This document shows, in pieces, positions 1-6,478 of a stretch of 8,420 nt of DNA. Where the stretch lies: positions 1 through 8,420 of the forward strand of contig CANKBT010000117.1 in NCBI GenBank assembly GCA_947479995.1. Direction: 5' to 3'. The position numbers and the translations under genes are program-made. Positions within the stretch are counted from its first letter, which is position 1, and every line of letters begins with the position of its first letter. The notes beneath the pieces are model-generated. The model worked only from the letters and a program-made list of their open reading frames with translations. It was not told the origin of the DNA and did no database searches. Origin of the DNA: Frankiaceae bacterium (GTDB taxonomy: Bacteria > Actinomycetota > Actinomycetes > Mycobacteriales > SCTD01).

Positions 1-381
1 CGGCCCGCCGACGAGCAGGCAGCGGCCGCGCACGGCGAAGGTGAGCAGCGGCAGCAGGACGTGGCTGGAGTACGACTGCCCGGACGGCAGCGTCACCGGG
101 GCCCGGCTGTCGCCGAGCAGGTAGGTCGCCGACGCCCCGGCCGCGGGGTCGTCGAACTCGACGTCGTAGTGCGGGCTGATGATCGCCGTGTTGACGATCC
201 AGAAGTACGCCTGGCGCAGCTTCTCGTCGAGGCGCTCCGCGGCCGGCGGCGCGTCGACCGGGTCCTCGCCGTACAGCTCGGCGACCGACAGCGACGCGTC
301 GGGCAGCGACGCGTCGGGCAGGGGGCGGCCGGACGGCGGCAGCGTCGGGGACGCCGAGACGTGGCCGAAGGGGGACCTCAT
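1..381 (-). CDS. Probable AAA (MoxR-type) ATPase, N-terminal part, cut by window edge
   Basis: The frame is open from an ATG at 381 to base 1, giving 127 codons of a longer protein. The first 40 or so residues are Pro/Ala/Ser-rich and low in complexity, with an LPDAS block repeated twice (a 15-base tandem duplication). A folded region follows, with an Arg-Gln-Ala-Tyr-Phe-Trp-Ile-Val helix around residues 60-67, and the visible part ends in RCLLVGGP. That ending looks like the beta strand and first glycines of a Walker A loop (GGPGxGKT), so I infer a P-loop ATPase; from memory, actinobacterial MoxR-like AAA ATPases have a similar segment. The diagnostic Lys-Thr, Walker B and sensor motifs lie outside the window, so the family is provisional. 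The ATG overlaps the nadR stop as ATGA and has a GGAG eight bases upstream, so it is probably translated together with nadR. The substrate or partner cannot be told. Confidence 0.6.
   Translation of the reverse strand, partial: MRSPFGHVSASPTLPPSGRPLPDASLPDASLSVAELYGEDPVDAPPAAERLDEKLRQAYFWIVNTAIISPHYDVEFDDPAAGASATYLLGDSRAPVTLPSGQSYSSHVLLPLLTFAVRGRCLLVGGP
289..321. repeat. 15-base tandem duplication, two copies
   Basis: The unit GCGACGCGTCGGGCA occurs at 291-305 and again without change at 306-320; the period-15 match extends over 289-321. Because the unit is five codons long, it duplicates LPDAS in frame within the flexible N-terminus of the ATPase gene. It looks like a recent replication-slippage event, or an expandable linker, rather than a regulatory element. 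Confidence 0.85.
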
Positions 382-1436
382 GGCGCGGGCTCCAGCTCGG
401 TCGGCAGGACGGTCGGGGCGGTGAGCGGCGGGGCGAGGCCCCAGCCGCGGTCGAGCAGGTCGCGCACGGCGGCGAGGGCGGTGGCCAGGCGCTCCGGCCG
501 GCTGCCGGTGACCTCGAGCCACGGCGCCGGCTGCGCGGCGAGCACCTCGCGGAAGCGCGCCGCCATGGCGTGCCGCAGGTGCTCGCCGTCGCGCAGGCCG
601 TCGTCGACGAAGGGGATCTCGTCGCCGGTGTGCAGGTAGAGCGCGGGCACCCGCGCGGCGGCGGCGGCGCGCACGGTCGGGCTCGGGCCGCCGACGTAGC
701 GCTCGTGCCACACGGTCGTCGCGAGCGGGTCGGTGTCGCAGACGAGCACCGGCACGGGCGCGCGCCGTGCGGCGTCGTCCTCGGCGCGGCACTGCTCGGC
801 GACGACGAGGTCGAACTCCGCGGTGTGCCACGGCGCGGCGAGCCCGCCGGGCCGGCGCGCCGACCAGGTGCGGCCGAACTCCGGCACCCACAGCGTGCCG
901 AGCGCGTCGGCCAGGTCGGCGGCGAGCGTCGTCGTGCCGGTCGACTCCGCGCCGAGCACGACGACACGCCGCACGAACCACGACCGCACGGCCGGCCCCA
1001 GCGCCCACCAGTGGCCGGCGACGTCGGCCCGCACCGCGGTGCCCGACACCGGCGTCGCGCGCCGGCCCGGGTCGACCTGCACCCACCGCGCGCCGAGCCG
1101 CCGCGCCAGCTCCTCGCCGTACGCGTCGGAGGTGAGGACGGCGTCGACGGGCGCGTCGAGCATCCGCCGGGCGAGCGCGGTGTGGTGCTGCCAGGCCGAC
1201 TCCGAGGCGAGGTCGACGGGCGCGTCGTCGACGGCCGTGACGACGTGCGCGCCGGGGTGCTCCTCGCGCACCCAGCCGGCGCGCACCTCGACCGGCACCG
1301 ACTCGCCGCTGCTCGCGACGACCTGCACCGTGACGCGCGCGCAGAGCCGCTGCGCCGTGCGGATCAGCGCCCCGTGCCCGGCGTGCAGCGGGTAGGCCTT
1401 GAGCAGCACCAGCCCGTGCGCGTACGGCCGGCTCAC
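378..1436 (-). CDS. nadR: NadR-type NMN adenylyltransferase / ribosylnicotinamide kinase
   Basis: A 352-residue cytoplasmic two-domain enzyme of NAD salvage. In the family, the C-terminal domain phosphorylates nicotinamide riboside to NMN and the N-terminal domain adenylates NMN to NAD. The nucleotidyltransferase domain (about 5-150) shows the HxGH motif as HAGH at 18-21 after LLKAYPL, and the second ATP-binding motif SGTAVR at 131-136, followed by a Trp-Trp pair. The kinase domain (about 155-340) has the P-loop GAESTGTTT from residue 162, the PEFGRTW segment at 185-191 and the Walker B-like VLVCDTD at 230-236. There is no N-terminal helix-turn-helix, so it would not act as the enterobacterial NadR repressor does. 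Oddity: the Walker A lysine position (168) is threonine. The GTG start at 1436 overlaps the pnuC stop as GTGA, and the protein begins directly before the nucleotidyltransferase fold. The longer upstream frame is only the shadow of pnuC. Its place after a PnuC transporter supports the NR salvage assignment. Confidence 0.88.
   Translation of the reverse strand: MSRPYAHGLVLLKAYPLHAGHGALIRTAQRLCARVTVQVVASSGESVPVEVRAGWVREEHPGAHVVTAVDDAPVDLASESAWQHHTALARRMLDAPVDAVLTSDAYGEELARRLGARWVQVDPGRRATPVSGTAVRADVAGHWWALGPAVRSWFVRRVVVLGAESTGTTTLAADLADALGTLWVPEFGRTWSARRPGGLAAPWHTAEFDLVVAEQCRAEDDAARRAPVPVLVCDTDPLATTVWHERYVGGPSPTVRAAAAARVPALYLHTGDEIPFVDDGLRDGEHLRHAMAARFREVLAAQPAPWLEVTGSRPERLATALAAVRDLLDRGWGLAPPLTAPTVLPTELEPAP
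390..393 (-). promoter_or_regulatory. Ribosome binding site for the ATPase gene
   Basis: On the minus strand GGAG lies 8 bases before the ATG at 381, inside the 3' end of nadR. It is the best-spaced Shine-Dalgarno match among the overlapping junctions in this window. It supports the ATG at 381 as the start and suggests that this gene can recruit ribosomes itself as well as by coupling to nadR. Confidence 0.55.
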
Positions 1437-2011
1437 GCCGGCACCGGCACCGGGCGGTCGACGCGCGCGGCGCGGTAGGCGCGCAGCCCGGAGACGCACA
1501 GGGCGAGGAAGCCGGCGTAGAGCACGGCGGTGAGCCACAGCCCCTGCGAGGCGTAGAGCCCGACGTAGACGACGTCGGCGACGATCCACACCAGCCAGTT
1601 CTCGACCCACTTGCGGTTGAGCATGAGCTGCGCGCAGAGGCTGAGCGCCGTGGTGAGCGCGTCCCAGCCCGGCACGGTGGAGTCGGTCTGCGTCGCGAGC
1701 AGCGCCCACAGCGCGGCCGTGCCGGCGACCACGCCCGCGGCCAGCACCGGCACCAGCGCCGGCGGCGTGCCCGTCGGGCGCAGCGGCGTGCGGTCCGGGC
1801 CGGCGCGCAGCCACCACCACCAGCCGAGCCCGCCGAGCACGACGTAGACGACCTGCAGGCCCGCCTGCGCGTAGAGGCCGGCGGGCACGAACAGCGCCGC
1901 GAAGGCGACGTTGTTGGCGATGCCGACCGGGAACGTCCAGACGACCTGGCGGGCGGCGAGCCACACGCACAGCGCGCCGGTGACGAAGCCGACGGCCTCC
2001 AGGGCCGTCAC
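1433..2011 (-). CDS. pnuC: PnuC-family nicotinamide riboside transporter
   Basis: A 192-residue integral membrane protein. In the PnuC family, nicotinamide riboside crosses the inner membrane by facilitated diffusion and is trapped by phosphorylation. Hydrophobic segments fill nearly the whole chain, roughly at 5-24, 28-46, 50-68, 86-105, 118-131, 139-154 and 158-175, consistent with the seven-helix fold. Family marks are the Trp-rich stretch GWWWW at 63-67, the polar segment LNRKWVENWLVW at 131-142 with the WxxW element (139-142), and the following VADVVYVGLY. The tail (177-192) is Arg-rich and probably cytoplasmic. The GTG start at 2011 overlaps the upstream kinase stop (GTGA) and puts the first helix at the N-terminus; extending further would only read the kinase gene out of frame. 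The next gene is nadR, the usual metabolic partner. I see no riboswitch upstream, because the start lies inside the preceding gene. Confidence 0.9.
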   Translation of the reverse strand: MTALEAVGFVTGALCVWLAARQVVWTFPVGIANNVAFAALFVPAGLYAQAGLQVVYVVLGGLGWWWWLRAGPDRTPLRPTGTPPALVPVLAAGVVAGTAALWALLATQTDSTVPGWDALTTALSLCAQLMLNRKWVENWLVWIVADVVYVGLYASQGLWLTAVLYAGFLALCVSGLRAYRAARVDRPVPVPA

Positions 2012-3465
2012 TCCCAGCCGCTCGCGCGCTCGACCGCCTGCAGCCAGCGCGCGTGGCTGCCGTCGTCGCGCACGCCCGCGGTCGGCGCGAACTCCCGGTC
2101 GAGCCGCCAGCCCGGGTCGTCGCCGACCGACCACACGCCCGTGCCCAGCCCCGCCATCATCGCCGCGCCGAGCGCGGTCGTCTCGAGCACCTGCGGGCGG
2201 CGCACCGGCACGCCGAGCTGGTCGGCCTGCAGCTGGCAGAGCAGGTCGTTCTCGGCCGCGCCGCCGTCGACCTGCAGCGACGGCACGGCCAGCCCCGCCT
2301 CGTCGACGATGGCGTCGACGACGTCGCGCACCTCGTGGGCGATGGCGTCGAGGGTCGCGCGGGCGAGGTGCGCGCGGGTCGTGCCGCGCGTGATGCCGAG
2401 GACGGTGCCGCGCGCGGTCGGGTCCCAGTGCGGCGCGCCCAGCCCGGTGAGCGCGGGCACGAAGACGACACCGCCCGCGTCGGGCACCGTCCGCGCGAGC
2501 GGCTCGACCTCGCCGGCCGTGCCGATGAGCTGCAGCCCGTCGCGCAGCCACTGCACGGCGGCGCCGGTGACGAACACCGCGCCCTCGAGCGCGTAGACGA
2601 GCGAGCCGTCGGGGCGCTGCCAGGCGACCGTCGTGAGCAGCCGCTCCGACAGCACCGGCGCGCTGCCGGTGTTTACGAGCACGAACGACCCCGTGCCGTA
2701 CGTGCACTTGCTCGTGCCCGGGTCGAAGCAGCCCTGGCCGAACAGCGCCGACTGCTGGTCGCCGGCGATCCCGGCGACCGGCACGTCGAGGCCCAGGAAC
2801 GCCGTCGGGTCGGTGCGGCCCACCTCGCCGTACGACGGGACGACCTCTGGCAGCGCGTCGACCGGCACGCCGAACAGGTCGCACAGCTCGGGCGACCACC
2901 GGCCGGTGCGCAGGTCGAGCAGCAGGGTGCGGCTGGCGTTGCCCGCGTCGGTGACGTGCCGCGCGCCGGCCGTGAGGCGCGCGACGACGTACGCGTCGAC
3001 GGTGCCGACGGCGGTCGTGCCGTCGACGACGCCCTGCCAGGTGCGCGGCTCGTGCTCGGCCAGCCAGGCCAGCTTGGTGGCGGTGAAGTACGGGTCGAGG
3101 CGCAGCCCGGTCAGCTCGGCGACGCGCGGGCCGTGCGCGGCGAGGCGCTCGCAGACGCCGGTGGTGCGGCGGTCCTGCCAGACGATCGCGCGCCGCGGGG
3201 CGGCGAGCGTGCGGCGGTCCCACAGCACCGCGGTCTCGCGCTGCACCGTGACGCCGACGGCGGTGACCTCCGACGGGTCGGTGACCGCGACGCGCGCGGC
3301 CGCGATGACCGCCTGCCAGATCTCCTCGGGCTCGTGCTCCACCCACCCGGGTCGCGGGAAGTGCTGCGGGAACTCCTGGTAGCCGCGCGACTGCACCGCG
3401 CCGTCCTCGCCGACGACGAGCACGGTGACGCCGGTGGTGCCGGCGTCGATCGCCAGGACGCTCAT
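2008..3465 (-). CDS. glpK: FGGY-family carbohydrate kinase, glycerol-kinase-like
   Basis: A 485-residue cytoplasmic sugar/polyol kinase, near the usual 500 for GlpK, which makes glycerol 3-phosphate from glycerol and ATP. The N-terminal phosphate loop is IDAGTTGVT (6-14). Residues matching the E. coli glycerol contacts are present: Arg76-Glu77 in VQRETAVLW, Tyr126 in LDPYF, and Asp236-Gln237 in AGDQQSALFGQ. The FGGY signatures appear as KCTYGTGSFVLVNTG (from 253) and GGAAENDLLCQLQADQLGVP (from 401). Oddity: the loop reads TTGVT where GlpK usually has TTSSR, so the ADP-contacting arginine is lost; this resembles other FGGY kinases. Glycerol is the best substrate guess, but another polyol is possible. 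The start is ATG at 3465, seven bases after the M42 gene stop and without a clear Shine-Dalgarno. The gene ends in a GTGA overlap with pnuC. There is no neighbouring glpF or glpD, so it does not sit in a classical glycerol operon. Confidence 0.82.
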   Translation of the reverse strand: MSVLAIDAGTTGVTVLVVGEDGAVQSRGYQEFPQHFPRPGWVEHEPEEIWQAVIAAARVAVTDPSEVTAVGVTVQRETAVLWDRRTLAAPRRAIVWQDRRTTGVCERLAAHGPRVAELTGLRLDPYFTATKLAWLAEHEPRTWQGVVDGTTAVGTVDAYVVARLTAGARHVTDAGNASRTLLLDLRTGRWSPELCDLFGVPVDALPEVVPSYGEVGRTDPTAFLGLDVPVAGIAGDQQSALFGQGCFDPGTSKCTYGTGSFVLVNTGSAPVLSERLLTTVAWQRPDGSLVYALEGAVFVTGAAVQWLRDGLQLIGTAGEVEPLARTVPDAGGVVFVPALTGLGAPHWDPTARGTVLGITRGTTRAHLARATLDAIAHEVRDVVDAIVDEAGLAVPSLQVDGGAAENDLLCQLQADQLGVPVRRPQVLETTALGAAMMAGLGTGVWSVGDDPGWRLDREFAPTAGVRDDGSHARWLQAVERASGWE

Positions 3466-3472
3466 GCCCGCG

Positions 3473-4729
3473 TCACGTCGGGTGCGCCTCGGCCTCGTCG
3501 AGCTGCGCGTCGGTCGCCTCGTGCGGGCCGTGCGGCTCGTGCACGCGCGCCGGGTCGTGCAGCACCACCGGCTGCACGCTGCGGCTCGGGAAGTCCTCGA
3601 GCGGCCCGCGCTCGTCGCGGTCCCACTCCGGGAACGTGAGGTCGGTCTGCAGGTAGAGCGCGAGCAGCTCGGCGACCGCCTGCACGCTCTCCAGGTGCGT
3701 GCGCTCGTGCCCGTGCGAGCTGTCGACGCCGAAGCCGACGAGGGCGGTGCGCATCTCCAGCCCGGCCTCCACGGCGCTCGCCGCGTCGGAGCGGTAGTGC
3801 CGGTAGGTGTCGCGGGTGTGCGGCACGCCGTGGTCCTGCGCGAGCGCCAGCAGCTTGCGGCTAAAGTGGTAGTCGAACGGCCCGGTCATGTCGAGCATCG
3901 CGATGTTGACGCAGTCCTCGCGCGACTGCTGCCCGGGCGCGACGACGGCGTTGTCGACGGCGATCATCTCGGCGACGTCCTTGTCGAGGCCGTGCGTCGC
4001 GCCGTGGCCGACCTCCTCGGCGATGGTGACCAGCAGGTGCGCGCCGACCATCGGCACGACGCCCGCGTCGAGCACCGCCTTGAACGCGCCGAGCGCGGCG
4101 GCGACGCCCGCCTTGTCGTCGAGGTGGCGCGAGACGACGAAGCCCGACGGCGTGATGACCGGGTTGGCGTCGAGCGCGACGTGGTCGCCGACCTGCAGCC
4201 CGAGCTCGCGCAGGCCGTCGGCGTCGTGCACGCGCTCGTCGACGCGCACCTCGACGATCGGCCAGCCGACGCCCTGGGTGTCGACCTCGTCGCCGTACTG
4301 GTGGCCCGAGGCCTTGAGCGGCAGCACCGTGCCCGTGTAGGTGCGGTGCGCGTCGTCGGTGAAGATCGTGACGCGGGCGCCCTCGGCGAAGCGGGCGCTG
4401 TGCGTGCCGACCTGCGTGACCTCGAGCCGGCCGTTGTCCTTGAGCCGCGTGACCATGCAGCCGATCGTGTCGGCATGGACCGCGATGGCGCGGTCGGGCC
4501 GGGCGCGCAGGCCGGGGAGCACGGCGTTGAGCAGGCCGCGGCGGGTGACGATGAGGTCCATGCCGAGGGCGCGGATCTCCTCGCCGATGTACTGCACCGC
4601 CTCGTCGGTGCGGCCCGTGGGGCTGGGGATGCGCAGCAGGTGCAGCAGCACGCGCTGCACGTAGTCCATGTCGACCTCGAGGCGCACGGGCACCGGGCCG
4701 TCGTCCGGGCGTCCGGCCGCCCGCGTCAC
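3473..4729 (-). CDS. M42-family metallopeptidase of the NAGGN osmoprotectant trio
   Basis: A 418-residue protein of the M42 aminopeptidase family, which uses two metal ions and is expected to be cytoplasmic. The metal and catalytic residues can be followed along the chain: His85 and Asp87 in AVHADTIG, the metal-bridging Asp in HLDDKAG (204-205), catalytic and metal Glu238-Glu239 in TIAEEVGHG, Asp259 in AVDNAV, and His345 in ERTHLES. A subfamily of M42 hydrolases occurs beside asnO and ngg in NAGGN clusters, and this gene follows both, so I assign it there; its substrate is not established, but breakdown or trimming of the glutamine dipeptide is plausible. The GTG start at 4729 overlaps the ngg stop as GTGA. 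ATG at 4669 (residue 21, MDYVQR) is an alternative that begins closer to the conserved domain. After about residue 365 there is a polar, His- and Glu-rich tail that seems longer than the core fold needs. Confidence 0.87.
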   Translation of the reverse strand: MTRAAGRPDDGPVPVRLEVDMDYVQRVLLHLLRIPSPTGRTDEAVQYIGEEIRALGMDLIVTRRGLLNAVLPGLRARPDRAIAVHADTIGCMVTRLKDNGRLEVTQVGTHSARFAEGARVTIFTDDAHRTYTGTVLPLKASGHQYGDEVDTQGVGWPIVEVRVDERVHDADGLRELGLQVGDHVALDANPVITPSGFVVSRHLDDKAGVAAALGAFKAVLDAGVVPMVGAHLLVTIAEEVGHGATHGLDKDVAEMIAVDNAVVAPGQQSREDCVNIAMLDMTGPFDYHFSRKLLALAQDHGVPHTRDTYRHYRSDAASAVEAGLEMRTALVGFGVDSSHGHERTHLESVQAVAELLALYLQTDLTFPEWDRDERGPLEDFPSRSVQPVVLHDPARVHEPHGPHEATDAQLDEAEAHPT

Positions 4730-6444
4730 CGCGCGGTCTCGGGGAACAGCAGGTCGACGAAGCGCTGCGCCGTCGGCTGCGGCTCGTGGTTGGCCAGGCC
4801 CGGCCGCTCGTTGGCCTCGATGAGCACGTGCTCGGGGCCGGCGACGTCGGGCACGAGCATGTCGAGCCCGGTCACCGGGATGTCGAGCACGCGGCTGGCG
4901 CGCACCGCCGCGGCGGCCAGGTCGGGGTGCAGCAGGTCGGTCACGTCGTGGATCGTGCCACCGGTGTGCAGGTTCGCCGTGCGGCGCACCGCCAGCGGCT
5001 CGCCGTCGGGCAGCACGTCGGCCAGGTCGCGGCCCTGCGCGCGCACCGTCCGCACCGTCGCCTCGTCGAGCGGCACGGTCGACTCGCCGCGCGTCGCGGC
5101 CGCCCGGCGGCGGCTCAGCGCCTCGACCAGCTCGGCGACGGTCGAGCGGCCGTCGCCGAAGACGGTGGCCGGGCGGCGCACCGACGCGGCGACCACCTCG
5201 TGGCCGATGACGACGACCCGGAGGTCCTGGCCGTCGACGCACTCCTCGAGCAGCACGTCGGGGCAGTGGGCGCGCGCGACCTCGACGGCGCGCGCGAGCT
5301 CCTCCTCGCTCGTCACCCCGACGGTGATGCCGCGGCCCTGCTCGCCGCGCGCGGGCTTGACGACCAGCTCGCCGACCTCGTGCAGCAGCGCCAGGTCGTC
5401 CGGCCCGCCGGTCGCCGACGCGCCGCGCGGCACCGACAGCCCGGCGCGCTCGAACAGCCGGCGCGTGACGCGCTTGTCGTCGCAGCGGCTCATCGCGACG
5501 GCCGTCGTCAGCTCCGACAGCGACTCGCGCGTGCAGATGCTGCGGCCGCCGTGCGTGAGGCGCAGCTCGCCCCACTCGGGGTCGACCACCTCCACGCCGA
5601 TGCCGCGCCGGCGCGCCTCGTCCGCGACGATCCGGGCGTACGGGTTGAGCGCGCGGTAGGCCGCCGACGCGGGGCCGACGAACAGCCGCTCGTTGATGAC
5701 GTTCTTGCGCTTCACGCTGAGCACCGGGACGCGCGTGAAGCCGACGCGCTCGTAGAGCGAGATGGCCTTGCGGTTGTCGTAGAGCACGGTGAGGTCGACG
5801 TAGGACCGGCCGCGGTCGCGGTAGTGCTCGGCGAGCGCCCGCGTGAGCCGCTCGCCGATGCCGGCCAGGCGCGACTGCGGGTCGACGGCGAGGCACCACA
5901 GGCTGGTGCCGCCCTCGCTGTCGCCGAAGGCCTCGACGTGGTCGATGCCGGTGACCGTGCCGAGCAGGTCGCCGGTGAAGGGGTCCTCGGCGACGAGGTA
6001 GGTGAACGACGGGGACGCGGCGTTGGCGAGCACGAGCGCGGGGTCGGCGGGCAGCATGCCGGCCGACGCGTAGACGGCGTTCTGCCGCCGGGCGTCCTCC
6101 TCGTCGCGCAGCGGGCGGATCACCGCGGGGTGCGCGCGGCCGCCCTCGCGGTAGCCGTCGAGGTCGAGGCGGTAGGTGTGCGACGGGTCGACGAACAGCT
6201 CGGCCGGGTAGCGGGCGATGAGCACGTGCGGCTCGCGCGGGTAGACGCAGATGTCGCGCCGCCCGCTCTCCTCGTCGCGCAGCGCGTCGCGCAGGTCGTC
6301 GAGGTCGGTGAACGTCTGTCCGAACACGATGCGGCCCCAGCCGCAGTCGAGCACCACGTCGTGCCGCAGCCCCTCGGGCAGGTCGGCGTCGGGCCGGTGC
6401 CAGCGGGTGCTCAGCGGCCCGGTCGACGGGCCGTCCGCGCTCAC
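4726..6444 (-). CDS. ngg: N-acetylglutaminylglutamine synthetase (GNAT + ATP-grasp)
   Basis: A 572-residue cytoplasmic fusion enzyme. In the family it acetylates glutamine from acetyl-CoA and joins a second glutamine with ATP, giving N-acetylglutaminylglutamine. The order is: a family-specific N-terminal region (1-106); a GNAT domain (about 107-245) with LWCLAVDPQSRLAGIG at 182-197, whose R192xxGxG197 is the acetyl-CoA loop, and YDNRKAISLYERVGF at 222-236; then an ATP-grasp ligase domain (about 315-565) with the ATP-binding lysine in VVKPARGEQGRG (Lys363), GLDMLVPDV, and metal ligands in LIEANERPG (Glu543, Asn545). The ligase half resembles cyanophycin synthetase and GshF-type domains. The GTG start at 6444 lies 34 bases after the asnO stop, with no clear Shine-Dalgarno; no other nearby start keeps the whole N-terminal region. 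The stop overlaps the M42 gene. A stand-alone glutathione-type ligase is unlikely because of the GNAT half and the asnO neighbour. Confidence 0.92.
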   Translation of the reverse strand: MSADGPSTGPLSTRWHRPDADLPEGLRHDVVLDCGWGRIVFGQTFTDLDDLRDALRDEESGRRDICVYPREPHVLIARYPAELFVDPSHTYRLDLDGYREGGRAHPAVIRPLRDEEDARRQNAVYASAGMLPADPALVLANAASPSFTYLVAEDPFTGDLLGTVTGIDHVEAFGDSEGGTSLWCLAVDPQSRLAGIGERLTRALAEHYRDRGRSYVDLTVLYDNRKAISLYERVGFTRVPVLSVKRKNVINERLFVGPASAAYRALNPYARIVADEARRRGIGVEVVDPEWGELRLTHGGRSICTRESLSELTTAVAMSRCDDKRVTRRLFERAGLSVPRGASATGGPDDLALLHEVGELVVKPARGEQGRGITVGVTSEEELARAVEVARAHCPDVLLEECVDGQDLRVVVIGHEVVAASVRRPATVFGDGRSTVAELVEALSRRRAAATRGESTVPLDEATVRTVRAQGRDLADVLPDGEPLAVRRTANLHTGGTIHDVTDLLHPDLAAAAVRASRVLDIPVTGLDMLVPDVAGPEHVLIEANERPGLANHEPQPTAQRFVDLLFPETAR

Positions 6445-6452
6445 GGCCGGCT

Positions 6453-6478
6453 GCCGCCGCGCCCGGCGAGGCGGCGGC
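6453..6478. repeat. GC hairpin in the asnO-ngg gap
   Basis: An exact 8-base inverted repeat, GCCGCCGC at 6453-6460 and GCGGCGGC at 6471-6478, is separated by a 10-base loop. It fills most of the 34-base gap and begins right at the asnO stop codon. There is no T-run on the minus strand after it, so it is not a good intrinsic terminator. It could slow ribosomes or shape mRNA decay between the two genes, or be a chance product of high GC. Confidence 0.45.

Noticed and set aside
1437..1970. Extension of the nadR frame upstream of 1436
   Set aside because: The extra residues are the out-of-frame reading of pnuC; NadR homology begins right at the GTG at 1436.
2671..2676. A/T-rich spot GTTTAC in the kinase gene and CTAAAG near 3851, considered as internal promoters or transferred DNA
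   Set aside because: Each is a single unusual codon choice within a conserved motif region (Val-Asn and Phe-Ser); there is no matching -35 element or change in surrounding composition.
2012..3346. Extension of the pnuC frame upstream of 2011
   Set aside because: It reads the kinase gene out of frame; the first membrane helix begins right after the GTG at 2011.
3466..3472. Gap before the kinase gene considered as a unit boundary
   Set aside because: Only 7 bases, no terminator and no promoter-like sequence, so a break in transcription here is unlikely.
2053..3639. Long plus-strand open frame (528 codons), with similar ones at 3425-5659 and 4786-6717
   Set aside because: They lie antisense to genes with clear motifs, are Arg/Ala/Val-rich low-complexity translations, and arise because GC-rich antisense frames lack stops.
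4730..5899. Extension of the M42 frame upstream of 4729
   Set aside because: The translation is low-complexity Arg/Ala-rich antisense-like sequence within ngg; conserved M42 sequence begins near residue 22.
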